Shown one piece after another: positions 1 through 9,125 of a DNA stretch of 64,000 nucleotides. The notes under the pieces are model-generated. The model saw nothing but the letters and a program-made list of their open reading frames with translations, was not told where the DNA came from and ran no database searches. Position 1 is the first letter of the stretch. Each line of letters opens with the position of its first letter. The stretch comes from Sphaerochaeta sp. (GTDB taxonomy: Bacteria > Spirochaetota > Spirochaetia > Sphaerochaetales > Sphaerochaetaceae): contig JAKVPA010000007.1 in assembly GCA_022482495.1 (NCBI GenBank), positions 62,001 to 126,000 of the forward strand. The letters run 5' to 3'. The translations under genes were made by a program, and so were the position numbers.

Positions 1-221
1 CCGATGATGCCATCGTTCTTCCGGTCCTCGGGAAGATAGCTGATGCCACTTCGCATCGCGTCGATCGGTTTGGCGATCTTCACCTTCTTTCCATTGACCT
101 TCACCACACCGCCGAGCACATGGTCGGCGCCATAGATGGCCCGGACACATTCGCTTCTGCCCGACCCGAGGAGACCGGTGAACCCATTCACTTCTCCTTT
201 TGGGCACGATCTTCGTGCCAT
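1..221 (-). CDS. Sugar ABC transporter ATP-binding protein, C-terminal ATPase fragment (runs off the left edge)
   Basis: The reverse strand encodes the start of the second ATPase domain of an RbsA/MglA/XylG-type double ABC protein. The degenerate Walker A GLLGSGRSE is followed about 40 residues later by YLPEDRKNDG, typical of these C-terminal domains. Such proteins are about 500 residues and begin with a full first ATPase domain, but here only about ten codons precede the Walker A, and the DNA just upstream looks like a promoter. The first domain therefore seems to be missing, through a deletion or a misassembly. The ATG at 221 is simply the first in-frame start; a GTG at 200 or a start further up is possible. 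Substrate cannot be inferred. Confidence 0.6.
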   Translation of the reverse strand, partial: MARRSCPKGEVNGFTGLLGSGRSECVRAIYGADHVLGGVVKVNGKKVKIAKPIDAMRSGISYLPEDRKNDGII

Positions 222-232
222 TACCCAAAACG

Positions 233-252
233 TGTACGTTAACGGATGTACA
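233..252. promoter_or_regulatory. Candidate operator at the start site of the left-reading promoter
   Basis: TGTAC and GTACA form an inverted repeat with a 10-base gap, and GTTAAC sits inside the gap. The site overlaps the expected transcription start of the promoter at 258-287. This position and form fit a repressor site of a sugar regulator such as a LacI-family protein, which is inference. Confidence 0.4.
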
Positions 253-257
253 ACTTT

Positions 258-287
258 ATTGTAGGCCTCGTTTTTCCCAGCTGTCAA
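258..287 (-). promoter_or_regulatory. Sigma70-type promoter reading left
   Basis: On the minus strand a perfect -35 TTGACA (287-282) is separated by 18 bases from a -10 TACAAT (263-258). It would drive the truncated sugar ABC ATPase reading frame at the left edge. Confidence 0.65.
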
Positions 288-382
288 CAAAAATTATCGG
301 GAGTTGTCAAAATCCTGCCTATCCCCTCCTTCCGGTTGACAATTCCTGGTATTCCACAGATGCTAAAAGCAGTGAGGTGCAC

Positions 383-910
383 ATGAAACGTATCATCCTG
401 CTTCTCGTAGCGGTATCTCTGGCCTGTTCCATGGCATTCGCCGATTACCTGTACGACCAACCAGACTCCCTTCTCGGAGTCCGCTCTGGGATGACCTGGG
501 CATATCAAAATGACACCCGAACCCCGTTGTTCGACGCGGAAGTGAAACTGATCAAATTCCTTTCCGCCGACCTTACCAAAGGTTTTGCCGTGGGGCTGGG
601 TATGGAAAAACCACTGAGCGGGACCAACCAAAATGATCTTCTGTTCCTCACCGACCTGGGGTTCGTGCAGCGGAAATTCATCAACCAGCAACTGTGGCTT
701 GCGGGGGAGCTCGGCATGTTCGTCCGGCTTCGTTCCCATCAGGGGACCCTGTCGGCAGCATACGGACCCATGGGGGACGTTTCCCTCACCCTCGCCTTGA
801 ACCAGGATGCCAATCTTTCCGGTGGCGGTACCATACGGTTCCCATTGGGCGGAGAGGATGCAGACGGCATCGCCATCTCCCCATACCTGATGGTTACGCT
901 TCGATTCTGA
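383..910 (+). CDS. Exported outer-membrane-like beta protein of unknown function
   Basis: The 175-residue product starts with a clear signal peptide (MKRIILLLVAVSLACSMAFA, cleavage near residue 20). The rest alternates hydrophobic and polar residues and ends in a terminal phenylalanine (MVTLRF), as outer-membrane barrel proteins often do. No family is recognised. The ATG at 383 is preferred over upstream in-frame codons because the signal peptide begins there and a GTGAGG ribosome site lies about 7 bases before it. A TTGACA at 336-341 is a plausible -35, but its -10 is weak. The next gene starts 10 bases downstream, so the two are probably co-transcribed. Confidence 0.65.
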   Translation: MKRIILLLVAVSLACSMAFADYLYDQPDSLLGVRSGMTWAYQNDTRTPLFDAEVKLIKFLSADLTKGFAVGLGMEKPLSGTNQNDLLFLTDLGFVQRKFINQQLWLAGELGMFVRLRSHQGTLSAAYGPMGDVSLTLALNQDANLSGGGTIRFPLGGEDADGIAISPYLMVTLRF

Positions 911-920
911 GGAAAAAAGA

Positions 921-1662
921 ATGGTCATTTATTTCAGCGGTACAGGAAACAGCAGGTTCGGAGCGCGCATCATCGCCCAGACGCTGGGAGACGAACTCTG
1001 CTCTCTGACGGATATGCTGCGTGACAAAACCAAGGGGCTCCACTCGGAGAAACCGTGGGTGTTCATCACCCCAACCTATGCCTGGCGGATGCCACGCTTC
1101 GTCGATGCGTGGATACGACGCACCACGTTCACCGGCAGCACCAAGGCGTACTTCGTCATGACCGCAGGCGGTGGTGTTGGCTCCGCCGGAAGGTGGCTCC
1201 AGCTTCTCTGCAAGGCAAAAGGATGGGAATACAAAGGGCCTTGGCGCCGTCCGCATGGGTGAGAATTACCTGGCGTTGTTCCCTGTCCCCACGTCGGAAC
1301 AAGGGCTGCGGATGGCGCAGACACGCCGCACCCGCTTTGAGAAATTCGCCCATACCATCCAGGAAGGGGGAGTGATTGAGACGGACCGCTCGATGACCCG
1401 CATGGGATGGCAGAGTTACGTCACCAATCCGTTCTTCTATGCGTTCATCGTCAAGGACAAAGGATTCTGGACCACCTCAGCCTGCATCCACTGCGGAAAA
1501 TGCGCCACCGCCTGCCCGCTGGAGAACATCACCATGGCAGGCGGGAATCCCCGGTGGAACGGCAATTGCACCCACTGCATGGCCTGCATCACCACCTGCC
1601 CCGTCCAGGCCATCGAATACAAGCACGCCACCCAAGGGAAACCCCGGTATCATTTGGATTGA
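921..1662 (+). CDS. EFR1-type flavodoxin/ferredoxin fusion protein, with one frameshift
   Basis: The N-terminal part has a flavodoxin-like FMN loop (YFSGTGNS, residues 4-11) and the C-terminal part has two 4Fe-4S motifs, CIHCGKCATACP and CTHCMACITTCP. This flavodoxin-plus-ferredoxin layout is that of the EFR1 family, cytosolic electron carriers of unsettled partner. The reading frame breaks at a GGG run at 1236-1238. Removing one G rejoins both halves into one protein of about 246 residues, the usual length, so the break is probably a sequence error. AGGAAAAAAG before the ATG is the ribosome site. The end overlaps the end of the convergent lipoprotein gene by 13 bases. Confidence 0.75.
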
Positions 1663-2601
1663 TCAGGCACAAAGCGTGCCAGCACCAAGGCATTCCCATG
1701 GCTGTCACGCTTCCACCCTACGATGTCCTTTGGCTGCAACGCTAATGGTGCGCTGACCGTCTCCGTCCCATCCGACAGCAGGACGACGAGCTGATGGGTG
1801 GTGGGGATGAAATAGGCAGGGTTCCCCTGCACATCCCCCACCTTGATGCGCCCCGTTCCCTGAGGGATGACGGGTCCGTCTCCATAGGGGAACAACGAAG
1901 AGAGGATCTGTACCTCCGCCGTCTGGATGGCCACATCACGTCCTGAAGAACCATCGCCACCACGCTTTCCCCATCCGATGGTGTACATCACCCCATTTTC
2001 AGCGGGAACAACCTTCCCCACTCCGTCAAACGATTGGACGGGAAGGACAAACGGACCATCCCCATCGGGAAAGTGAAGATACCGGATGTCATCTTTGTCA
2101 TAGCTGACCGAAGAAGGGATCCGGGCGGCCAGCCAGCCCTGCCGCTCTTCCACCACCTCCACCAGGGCCAAAGGCACGATAGGCGCTTCTTCCGTCCGCA
2201 ACGTATTCCCGTCCAATGTGATCCGATGGGAGATTATTCCCGTCCTGCTCGTCATAGTGGAATGAAACGGAGGCGGGATAAGCATTGGTAACCAATTGCT
2301 CTCGTGTCACCGTCCGTAGCTGCGCTCCCAACAGCCGGCGTGCATCCGTTTCCAGTGAGGCTCATCCGATCCCGTCACCACCGACATACAAGGACCCGTC
2401 GCACTCTCAGCGACCACGCCCTGGCTGGAGTGACACCCCCTCATCCGTCACATACCCGACGGATGACGTCTTGACGTCTGCCGATGACTCCTTCACCGGT
2501 TCAGGCACCACCGTTTCTTCCACCGATGGTTGTTTTTTGCATCCTACGACAAACGTCAGGACGCCCAACAGGATGATCACTCCACGTAGTTTGCTTTTCA
2601 T
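1650..2601 (-). CDS. Lipoprotein of unknown function, frameshifted
   Basis: The minus-strand gene starts with a lipoprotein signal (MKSKLRGVIILLGV, lipobox VVGC near residue 21) and continues as about 300 residues spread over more than one frame. One shift lies at a CCC run (2239-2241). Removing one base there joins YDEQDG to IISHRITLDGN. Further shifts or stops occur between 2330 and 2410. The C-terminal 200 residues form a long intact frame rich in Gly, Asp and Val, with no domain I can name. Given the many similar indels in this window, sequence error is more likely than true decay, but for an unknown gene decay cannot be excluded. Confidence 0.5.
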
Positions 2602-2645
2602 GGGATCATCGTACCGGGAAACCCGACAAAAAGGAACGGGGAGAC

Positions 2646-3488
2646 TCAGCTACACTCCTGATTGATGGAAGCGATCAAACGGGGAAGCTGAGGCTCGAAC
2701 TTCACTCCATACCAGTGCTGGGGATCATCCACCGTCCCTTCAATGCAGGAGAGGGTGTAGTCCGCGGCGATGCGCGCCGCGTCAAACAACGGGATGCCCC
2801 TGAGCAGGGAGCCTACGAACGCCGAGGCGAACACATCCCCCGTCCCATGACAGCTCCGTTCGATCTTCCGATGGCGGTACAGTTTCCTCTCCTTCCCGTC
2901 GGCGACGATCACGCCGGTCACCCCAGGTTCCAGGCTGACGCCTTTGAGAATCACCGTCTGCATGCCAAGCGAGGCAAGCGCATCAAGCAACCCATCAATG
3001 TAGGCTTGGTCGTATGTTTCCCGATAGGGAAGCCCGGTCATCAGAGAAGCCTCGGTGATGTTGGGCAGCACGATGTCTCCACTGGCGCATAGTCCCGTCA
3101 TCGCCTTGACGAAGGGAACGTCAAATCCGGGATACAGGTTTCCGTTGTCCGCCATGGCGGGATCGATGATTCGTTTGGCTCCCGGTCTCCCCATGGAGGA
3201 GAGGATATCCTTCACATAGGAAATCTGCTTCACGCTGCCAAGATATCCGGTGTAGAAGGCGTCAAACAGGATGCCTTCCTTCTCCCAATGTTTCTGAATC
3301 AACGGAATATCCTCCGTCAGATCACGGAACGTATACCCCTTGAAGCCCCCGGTATGGGTGGAGAGCACGGCAGAAGGAAGCGGACACGCTTCCAGTCCGC
3401 AGGCAGAGATGATGGGAAGCGCCACAGTAAGGGAACACTGCCCGACACAGGAGATGTCCTGGATGGTAAGCACACGAAGATAGGCCAT
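2646..3488 (-). CDS. pdxY: Pyridoxal (pyridoxamine) kinase
   Basis: The 280-residue product matches the PdxY/PdxK group of the ribokinase superfamily, which phosphorylates pyridoxal and its relatives in vitamin B6 salvage. Family marks include the N-terminal VLTIQDISCVGQCSL segment, STHTGGF, the VDPAMADNG-like stretch IIDPAMADNG, and the anion-hole motif HGTGDVFASAF near residue 230. The ATG at 3488 is preceded by GGGAGGAAT at good spacing; the longer in-frame extension upstream lacks such a site. Length fits the family. It stands alone, with no other B6 gene nearby. Confidence 0.88.
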   Translation of the reverse strand: MAYLRVLTIQDISCVGQCSLTVALPIISACGLEACPLPSAVLSTHTGGFKGYTFRDLTEDIPLIQKHWEKEGILFDAFYTGYLGSVKQISYVKDILSSMGRPGAKRIIDPAMADNGNLYPGFDVPFVKAMTGLCASGDIVLPNITEASLMTGLPYRETYDQAYIDGLLDALASLGMQTVILKGVSLEPGVTGVIVADGKERKLYRHRKIERSCHGTGDVFASAFVGSLLRGIPLFDAARIAADYTLSCIEGTVDDPQHWYGVKFEPQLPRLIASINQECS

Positions 3489-3655
3489 ATGATTCCTCCC
3501 GGAAAACAATTTCCCCCATGGTATCCGTTCTCTTGAAGAAGAACAACCGACGGCAGGTATCAGCAAAGAAAAAAATCTCTTTTGTTTCCATCCAGAACAG
3601 GATGATGGATAATTACCTTATCACGAACTTCACCGTCTGGAAGGAGGAACGCATC

Positions 3656-3880
3656 ATGGGCGAAGAAGTCTTCATCGTCATTGCCATTGTCGTCGCAATC
3701 ATCATCTGGTTGATCTGCAGGGAACTCAACTGCTGGTATTGGAAAATCAACAAACGGATAAGCCAGTTGGAAGAAATGAACACCAACCTGGAACACATGA
3801 ACAAAACGTTGGAACACATCGTCTCATGTTTGAGAGAAACACCAAAACGCCAGGAGACGCTTCCCCCACCCCAAGGGTGA
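3656..3880 (+). CDS. Small membrane-anchored coiled-coil protein
   Basis: The 74-residue product has one strongly hydrophobic N-terminal segment (EEVFIVIAIVVAIIIWLIC) followed by a short charged helix with heptad-like leucine and methionine spacing (ISQLEEMNTNLEHMNKTLEHI), which suggests a membrane anchor plus coiled coil. The ATG at 3656 follows a strong AAGGAGGAAC site 5 bases away. A longer reading frame begins at 3518 but without such a site. Function is unknown. Confidence 0.6.
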   Translation: MGEEVFIVIAIVVAIIIWLICRELNCWYWKINKRISQLEEMNTNLEHMNKTLEHIVSCLRETPKRQETLPPPQG

Positions 3881-3958
3881 CATCCATCCCATTTTCGTCC
3901 CCTAAAAGATGATTGCCATTTTCCAAGAAATAGGATAGGATAACCATCGTCACGAAAC

Positions 3959-4030
3959 GCGCTTGTAGTCCAACGGTTAAGACGCGACCTTCCCAAGGTT
4001 GAGACGCGGGTTCGATTCCCGTCTGGCGCT
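3959..4030 (+). tRNA. tRNA-Gly (anticodon CCC)
   Basis: A cloverleaf can be drawn by eye. The acceptor stem GCGCTTG pairs with CTGGCGC (one T-T mismatch), the anticodon arm CGACC-TTCCCAA-GGTTG gives anticodon CCC, and the T arm is GCGGG-TTCGATT-CCCGT. The discriminator base is T and CCA is not encoded. It reads glycine GGG codons. Confidence 0.9.
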
Positions 4031-4037
4031 CTTTCCT

Positions 4038-4064
4038 CCCCGGTTATCAAAACCGGGGTTTTTT
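4038..4064 (+). terminator. Intrinsic terminator after tRNA-Gly
   Basis: CCCCGG and CCGGGG form a 6-bp stem with a 9-base loop, followed directly by six T residues. Confidence 0.85.
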
Positions 4065-4090
4065 CTTTTTATAAGCCATGGTACCGCCCT

Positions 4091-5830
4091 CTACAACGAA
4101 TACGTCACCCCCACCGTCACCTGCAGGTCATCCGTTTCCGAACCTTTGCTGTTCTGCCAATTCCAGATCTTGAGGTAATCCGTCTGGCAGAACAGATTGA
4201 GATGGGAAGTGAACGTGTAATTCCCTTTGATGCCCACCACCATCGTATACGAGGCGGCGTTTCGTGTCGTCTGGGCATCAGAGTCGTTGAAATTCATCGT
4301 CTGGTGACTGGTTGTGGGGCTGGTGTTGTCATCATCCCGTCCAATCCGAGTCCATGCGGTGAATGCGTCGTGGGTCCCGTGGATCATGAAGAACCCGTTT
4401 CCTTCCACTGACCATTTGCCAAACTGTTTCAGACCCCCATTCAGGTTGAAGACGATGGCGTCACACCCATACCGGTATCCCAGAAACGTCGTGTGGTAGA
4501 AGAAATCGTTATCCACATGGAATTCCCGGAGTGCGACGACATATCCCAACCCATAGGAATCCTGGGTATAATCGCCATCATCACGCAAATACAGATACGG
4601 ATCCGTATAGGCGGCTTCCAAAGAAGCTTTCGCCACGACCCCCGCAGTTCCGACCGGTCTTTCAAACCGGAGGCCCAGCAGATAGCCCATGGCATTGGGA
4701 TTGATGGCTCCGGTACCCACCAGTTCGTTGGATGCTGCGAATTCATCCATAACAACCTGTCCGTAGATGTTGAAATGAACCCAAGGCGTCCAGTCAAGTT
4801 CCAGACCCAACAACGAATTTGCGTTGGAACGGATGTACAGATCATGGTAGATGACCGCCGGTGACAACACCCGCAAATCCAAGGAACTCGCTTTATTCTG
4901 ATACATGATGCCCTCGGTAAGCGTGAACCCCACCTTGTCATGGAACATCCTCCATTCCAGACGGTGTGCCATGAACATGAAGATCCCATCGGACGTTGCC
5001 TCACCGGCATTGGTTCCCTGATCAACCACCCTCTTCCCCCAGTACGCATCCGGATACGGAAAGAACGAGGTGACGAACGTGTATTTGTACGATTTGCCGA
5101 ACGCGGTGAAACGCGCCATGTTGTGGTACTTCAGATTGTCCCCCAGAAACAGATTTCCCGTAACACCATTGCCCCAGGAGAGCCGATCCCTCCCCACCTG
5201 GACACTCCACCATGGCCCGCCCATGGCGACGAACGCCCGGTACGGGACATTCATGTCGATATCAGAGGATGTCGCAGGATATACGAACGGAAGATTGGTG
5301 GAAAACGTCTGGGATCCGAATCCACGACGAAGGGTATAGGTATTACCAATGGAGATTTCCGAGTATCCGTACATGTTGTCACCCGGCCAGCTCTCCAACG
5401 AAAACGTCAGCGCAGGCTTCTGATCCAGAAACCCGCGGACCCATTGGTCCCTCCCGACAAAGTCCGCCGTATTGGTATGGGCGTACCCCTCCAACGTGGC
5501 GTCCACCCCCCAGGTGAAACTCACGCCCTTGGGATCGGAGATCTGTGGTTCACCCGCAAACGTATCTTCAATGTATTGATAGGTCTTCCTTGCAGAAGAG
5601 GAAAGTTTTGTCTGATCAATCTTCTCCAGCATCTTCGCCAGCTCCGCCTGGCTGTACGGAGCCGTGCCGGATGGCTGGGCAAGCCCTTGGTCGAGGTACA
5701 GCACCCGAATGGCGTCAACCACCTGACTCTGTACCGGATATATCTTTTGCTGGTTCGGCTGAGCAGCCCATCCCAACCCCGCAGCCACCCATAGCACGAA
5801 AAAAAGGAAGCTCCATTTTCCTTTTTTCAC
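4091..5830 (-). CDS. Large outer-membrane protein, Wzi-like (capsule assembly family)
   Basis: The 579-residue product begins with a signal peptide (about residues 1-22, ending GLGWAA). A short helical region follows (VVDAIRVLYLDQGLAQPSG), then a long aromatic- and glycine-rich stretch of alternating beta strands ending in GVTYSL, which is the look of a large beta barrel. The segment PYRAFVAMGGPWWSVQVGRDRLSWG resembles the GR(D/E)xxxWG region of capsule assembly Wzi-family proteins, but the assignment is moderate. The GTG at 5830 is chosen because GGGGGAGGAAC lies just before it; the upstream ATG at 5854 has none. The gene is monocistronic and divergent from cstA. Confidence 0.65.
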   Translation of the reverse strand: MKKGKWSFLFFVLWVAAGLGWAAQPNQQKIYPVQSQVVDAIRVLYLDQGLAQPSGTAPYSQAELAKMLEKIDQTKLSSSARKTYQYIEDTFAGEPQISDPKGVSFTWGVDATLEGYAHTNTADFVGRDQWVRGFLDQKPALTFSLESWPGDNMYGYSEISIGNTYTLRRGFGSQTFSTNLPFVYPATSSDIDMNVPYRAFVAMGGPWWSVQVGRDRLSWGNGVTGNLFLGDNLKYHNMARFTAFGKSYKYTFVTSFFPYPDAYWGKRVVDQGTNAGEATSDGIFMFMAHRLEWRMFHDKVGFTLTEGIMYQNKASSLDLRVLSPAVIYHDLYIRSNANSLLGLELDWTPWVHFNIYGQVVMDEFAASNELVGTGAINPNAMGYLLGLRFERPVGTAGVVAKASLEAAYTDPYLYLRDDGDYTQDSYGLGYVVALREFHVDNDFFYHTTFLGYRYGCDAIVFNLNGGLKQFGKWSVEGNGFFMIHGTHDAFTAWTRIGRDDDNTSPTTSHQTMNFNDSDAQTTRNAASYTMVVGIKGNYTFTSHLNLFCQTDYLKIWNWQNSKGSETDDLQVTVGVTYSL

Positions 5831-6177
5831 AGTTCCTCCCCCGTTTGAACACAATACCTGTTTTACGGTGTATTATCAAACATTTTCTTCCAACGAGTCT
5901 TTTGGAATGTTTACAAACGAAACAAAAATATTTTGCACAACAGAGGTCATAAGAAGCCCTCGCGCGCCCTCATTCCTGTCATACACATCTGGGTAGTTTC
6001 TGTGGAATGCCGCAATATGCATTCTCATTATCTCACAAATACAACGGTACAGTTGTCCAAAAAATAACAGATTTTGTCATTCTAAACGCAATCAAAAAAC
6101 TCGTATACATTAAAGATTCACAACGGGATTTTTGGGGTGTATACTTGTGACAAAGGGTTGCAGGAGGAGGTTTTTGT
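5831..6177. other. AT-rich divergent intergenic region
   Basis: This 347-base gap between the divergent Wzi-like and cstA genes is much richer in A and T than its flanks. It must hold both promoters. TGATAAT on the minus strand near 5873 is a possible -10 for the Wzi-like gene, and TATACAT near 6104 a possible -10 for cstA, but neither has a convincing -35. GGAGGAGG before the cstA ATG is a strong ribosome site. No reading frame or structured RNA was recognised. Confidence 0.4.
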
Positions 6178-7692
6178 ATGGTTACGTTCTTCATTGCGGT
6201 CATCGCATTGGTCGCAGGCTATTTCCTCTATGGGAAATTTGTAGAAAAAGTATTTGAGCCACAACCGAACAAAGTCACACCGGCTATGGCGAATCCGGAC
6301 GGAGTCGATTACGTCCCGATTTCCAACGGAAAAGCGTTCTTGATTGAACTCTTGAACATTGCTGGTCTCGGCCCGATCTTCGGCGCCATCTCTGGAGCGC
6401 TGTGGGGTCCGAGTGTGTATCTGTGGATTGTCGGCGGCACGATCTTTGCCGGTGGTGTCCATGACTACATGTCAGGCATGCTGTCTGTCCGCAATGATGG
6501 AGCAAGTATCTCCGAACTTACCGGTAAGTATCTCGGACCGGTGATGAAGAACATCATGCGGGTATTCAGTGTCGTCCTCCTCGTCATGGTCGGCGTTGTG
6601 TTCATGGTCGGACCTGCCGGTCTGTTGGCAAAACTGACCCCGGCCTGGCTGGACATCAGAGTATGGACCGTCATCATTCTGGCCTACTACTTCCTCGCCA
6701 CGCTGCTGCCCATCGACAAGATCATCGGAAGAATCTACCCGATCTTCGGCATCTTCCTGATCGTCATGGCTCTCGGCGTCTCCATCTCCACCATCGCCCA
6801 TAACGGAACCCGCCCGATGATGGAAATGACGTTGGCCAACCTGTATCCGTCGGCCAGCCAGAAACCGATTTGGCCGTTGATGTTCATCACCGTCGCCTGC
6901 GGAGCCATTTCCGGCTTCCACGCAACCCAAGCTCCGATCGTCTCCCGTACATTGGAAAATGAGAAAGACGGCCGGAAGATCTTCTACGGCGCCATGGTCG
7001 CTGAAGGCGTCATCGCCCTGATCTGGGCATCCGCCGCCATCGCGTTCTTCTGGAATCAGGATGGAGGATCAACCGGACTGAAGGCACTGCTTGACATCCA
7101 GGGTGGCAACTCCAACTCCGTGTATGAGATGTGCATTGGACTGCTCGGCAAAGTTGGCGGACCGATCGCCCTGATCGGCGTCATCGTCTGCCCGATCACC
7201 TCTGGTGATACTGCCTTCCGCAGCGCCCGTATGGTGATCTTCGACTGGTTCAAGATGGATGAGAAAAAAATCAAGATCAGATTGTCCGTCGCCGTTCCTC
7301 TTCTGTTGATCGGCTACGCCATCTCGTTCATCAACTACAGCGTCGTCTGGAGATACTTCTCTTGGTCCAACCAGACGCTGGCCATGATCGTACTGTGGGT
7401 CGCCGCCGCGTACTTCGCAACCAACTACGCCAACAAGAACAAGTGCTGGATCGCTGCGGTTCCCGCCACGTTCATGTCGGCAGTGAGCGCAACCTATCTG
7501 ATGTACGCTCCGGAATGCTTCAACCTGGGAAGGCTCGGGATGAAGGGCATCACGATCTCCTACACCGTAGGCATCATCGTCGCCGCCATCTTCCTCTCCA
7601 TCTTCCTTGCCACCATCTATCGCCATCCGGCGGAGAGTCTGGCTCGCCAGAAGCTGGTTGTCCTGCAGAGAAAGGAATCGGAAGTCGCGTAA
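6178..7692 (+). CDS. cstA: Carbon starvation protein A (peptide/pyruvate transporter family)
   Basis: The 504-residue membrane protein belongs to the CstA family, inner-membrane carriers taken to import peptides or pyruvate. The family hallmark is intact: GPIFGAISGALWGP (residues 65-78), then GGxxHDYMSGMLSVRNDG with His95-Asp96-Tyr97. About a dozen hydrophobic segments follow. It is the shorter form rather than the roughly 700-residue E. coli type. The ATG is preceded by GCAGGAGGAGG. It is monocistronic, with its own terminator. Substrate is inferred only from the family. Confidence 0.92.
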   Translation: MVTFFIAVIALVAGYFLYGKFVEKVFEPQPNKVTPAMANPDGVDYVPISNGKAFLIELLNIAGLGPIFGAISGALWGPSVYLWIVGGTIFAGGVHDYMSGMLSVRNDGASISELTGKYLGPVMKNIMRVFSVVLLVMVGVVFMVGPAGLLAKLTPAWLDIRVWTVIILAYYFLATLLPIDKIIGRIYPIFGIFLIVMALGVSISTIAHNGTRPMMEMTLANLYPSASQKPIWPLMFITVACGAISGFHATQAPIVSRTLENEKDGRKIFYGAMVAEGVIALIWASAAIAFFWNQDGGSTGLKALLDIQGGNSNSVYEMCIGLLGKVGGPIALIGVIVCPITSGDTAFRSARMVIFDWFKMDEKKIKIRLSVAVPLLLIGYAISFINYSVVWRYFSWSNQTLAMIVLWVAAAYFATNYANKNKCWIAAVPATFMSAVSATYLMYAPECFNLGRLGMKGITISYTVGIIVAAIFLSIFLATIYRHPAESLARQKLVVLQRKESEVA

Positions 7693-7704
7693 GCTTGGTT
7701 CACG

Positions 7705-7743
7705 AAAAAACAGGGTCGCCCACATGGACGGCCCTGTTTTTTC
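7705..7743. terminator. Bidirectional terminator between cstA and the sugar ABC operon
   Basis: CAGGGTCG pairs with CGGCCCTG (one G-T pair) around a 10-base loop. An A run precedes it and a T run follows, so it can stop transcription from both sides of this convergent junction. Confidence 0.85.
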
Positions 7744-7758
7744 TTGTGCGAAGGATGA

Positions 7759-9105
7759 TCAATAGTTGACCAGATTGTAGTTCTCGATCGCCTTGTTGAT
7801 CTCTTTGACCATCCCGTCCAGCGTCTGTTGGGCGTTCAGTTCCTTGTTCGCCAGCCGGGCGATGTACTCCTGGTTGATCTGCCGGGCCTGGGAGAAGACG
7901 GACAGAAGGGCACCGGCGTACTGCGGCTTGGATGCGTGCAGCTGGTCCAACGCCACCTGGAACTGCGGGTATTTCGCCACGTTGTCCTTGAACGTCTGGG
8001 TGGACTGCGCCGCCACCGTTACCGGGAAATACCCCGTCTTGGAATTCCAGAACGCCTGGTTTTCAGGATTGACCATGTATTTCAGGAATTCCCATGTGGC
8101 ATCCATCCGCGCTTGATCCTTGGTATCCATCATCCACAGCGAGCCACCACCGACGGACACGCCGCCGATGTCGTCCTTGTTGATGGACGGGAAGTATGCG
8201 ACACCCAGCTCGAATTTGTCCCCGATGTTGGTGAGCAGGGACTTCAACGCGGCGGTGCTTTCCAGCGTCATGGCGATATCACCGCTGATGAACGCCGCTT
8301 TGGCGTCGTTGTTCCCCTGGTTGAGGTACGGCATCACCCCGCTGGAGAGCAGTTTCTCCCAGGTCTGCACGATCTGCAGCCCCGCCCCGTTGGAGTCAAA
8401 AGCCACCGCCGTCGCCGGCTTGGCGCCACGTCCGTTGTTGTTGTTGGCGTACTGCTTGCCCATCTTGCCGATCCACTGCTCGAAGAACCAGCCATAGTTG
8501 CCCATGCCGAAGCCGTAGCGCTTGACGGTTCCGTCGGCATTGGTCTGTTTCAGCTTGGCGCTCATCGCGATGATGTCGTCGAAGTTCTTCGGCACGTCGG
8601 TGATGCCCGCTTCCTGCAACGCCGTCTTGTTGTAGTACAGGATCGGGGTGGAACTGTTGAACGGCATGGAGTACAACGTCCCATCCACCGTATAGTACGC
8701 GGCAATGTTCGGCTCGATCTGGCTGACGTCATACTTCGTCTTGTTGATGAACGTCTGTACCGGAGTGATCCATCCGGAGTCGATCATGTACCGGGTGCCG
8801 ATGTCGTACACCTGGATGATGTCACACGGATAGTTTCCGCCGGAAGCCTGGATCTTGGAGAACTCATCATCATAACTGCCCTGGTACTGGGCCGTCACAT
8901 GAATTTTCCCCTGGTAATCCTGGTTGAACTTGTCTACCAGCTGGTTCATCGCCTCCCCGTTGACGCCACCCATGGCGTGCCAGAAGGTAAGCTCCACCGG
9001 TCCGGAAGGAGCGGCGGCCTGCGTGACCGTCTCCGAGGAACCGGCCCCAAAAACCATCGAAGCCGAAAGTACGGCGACCATGGCCAACAGATACCATTTT
9101 CTCAT
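7759..9105 (-). CDS. Carbohydrate ABC transporter substrate-binding protein (UgpB/MalE-like family 1)
   Basis: The 448-residue exported protein has a signal peptide ending VFGAGSSET, the style of spirochaetal binding proteins; no lipobox Cys is present. LTFWHAMGG, the internal SGGNYPCDIIQVYD region and the closing LDGMVKEINKAI stretch are typical of cluster B/family 1 binding proteins such as UgpB. It captures a sugar or glycerol-phosphate-like solute in the periplasm. ATG 9105 has GGAGG 6 bases upstream. It is the last gene of a permease-permease-binding protein operon, 20 bases after ugpE-like. The exact ligand cannot be read from sequence. Confidence 0.85.
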   Translation of the reverse strand: MRKWYLLAMVAVLSASMVFGAGSSETVTQAAAPSGPVELTFWHAMGGVNGEAMNQLVDKFNQDYQGKIHVTAQYQGSYDDEFSKIQASGGNYPCDIIQVYDIGTRYMIDSGWITPVQTFINKTKYDVSQIEPNIAAYYTVDGTLYSMPFNSSTPILYYNKTALQEAGITDVPKNFDDIIAMSAKLKQTNADGTVKRYGFGMGNYGWFFEQWIGKMGKQYANNNNGRGAKPATAVAFDSNGAGLQIVQTWEKLLSSGVMPYLNQGNNDAKAAFISGDIAMTLESTAALKSLLTNIGDKFELGVAYFPSINKDDIGGVSVGGGSLWMMDTKDQARMDATWEFLKYMVNPENQAFWNSKTGYFPVTVAAQSTQTFKDNVAKYPQFQVALDQLHASKPQYAGALLSVFSQARQINQEYIARLANKELNAQQTLDGMVKEINKAIENYNLVNY

Positions 9106-9125
9106 ACAGCACCTCCAATGTGCTC

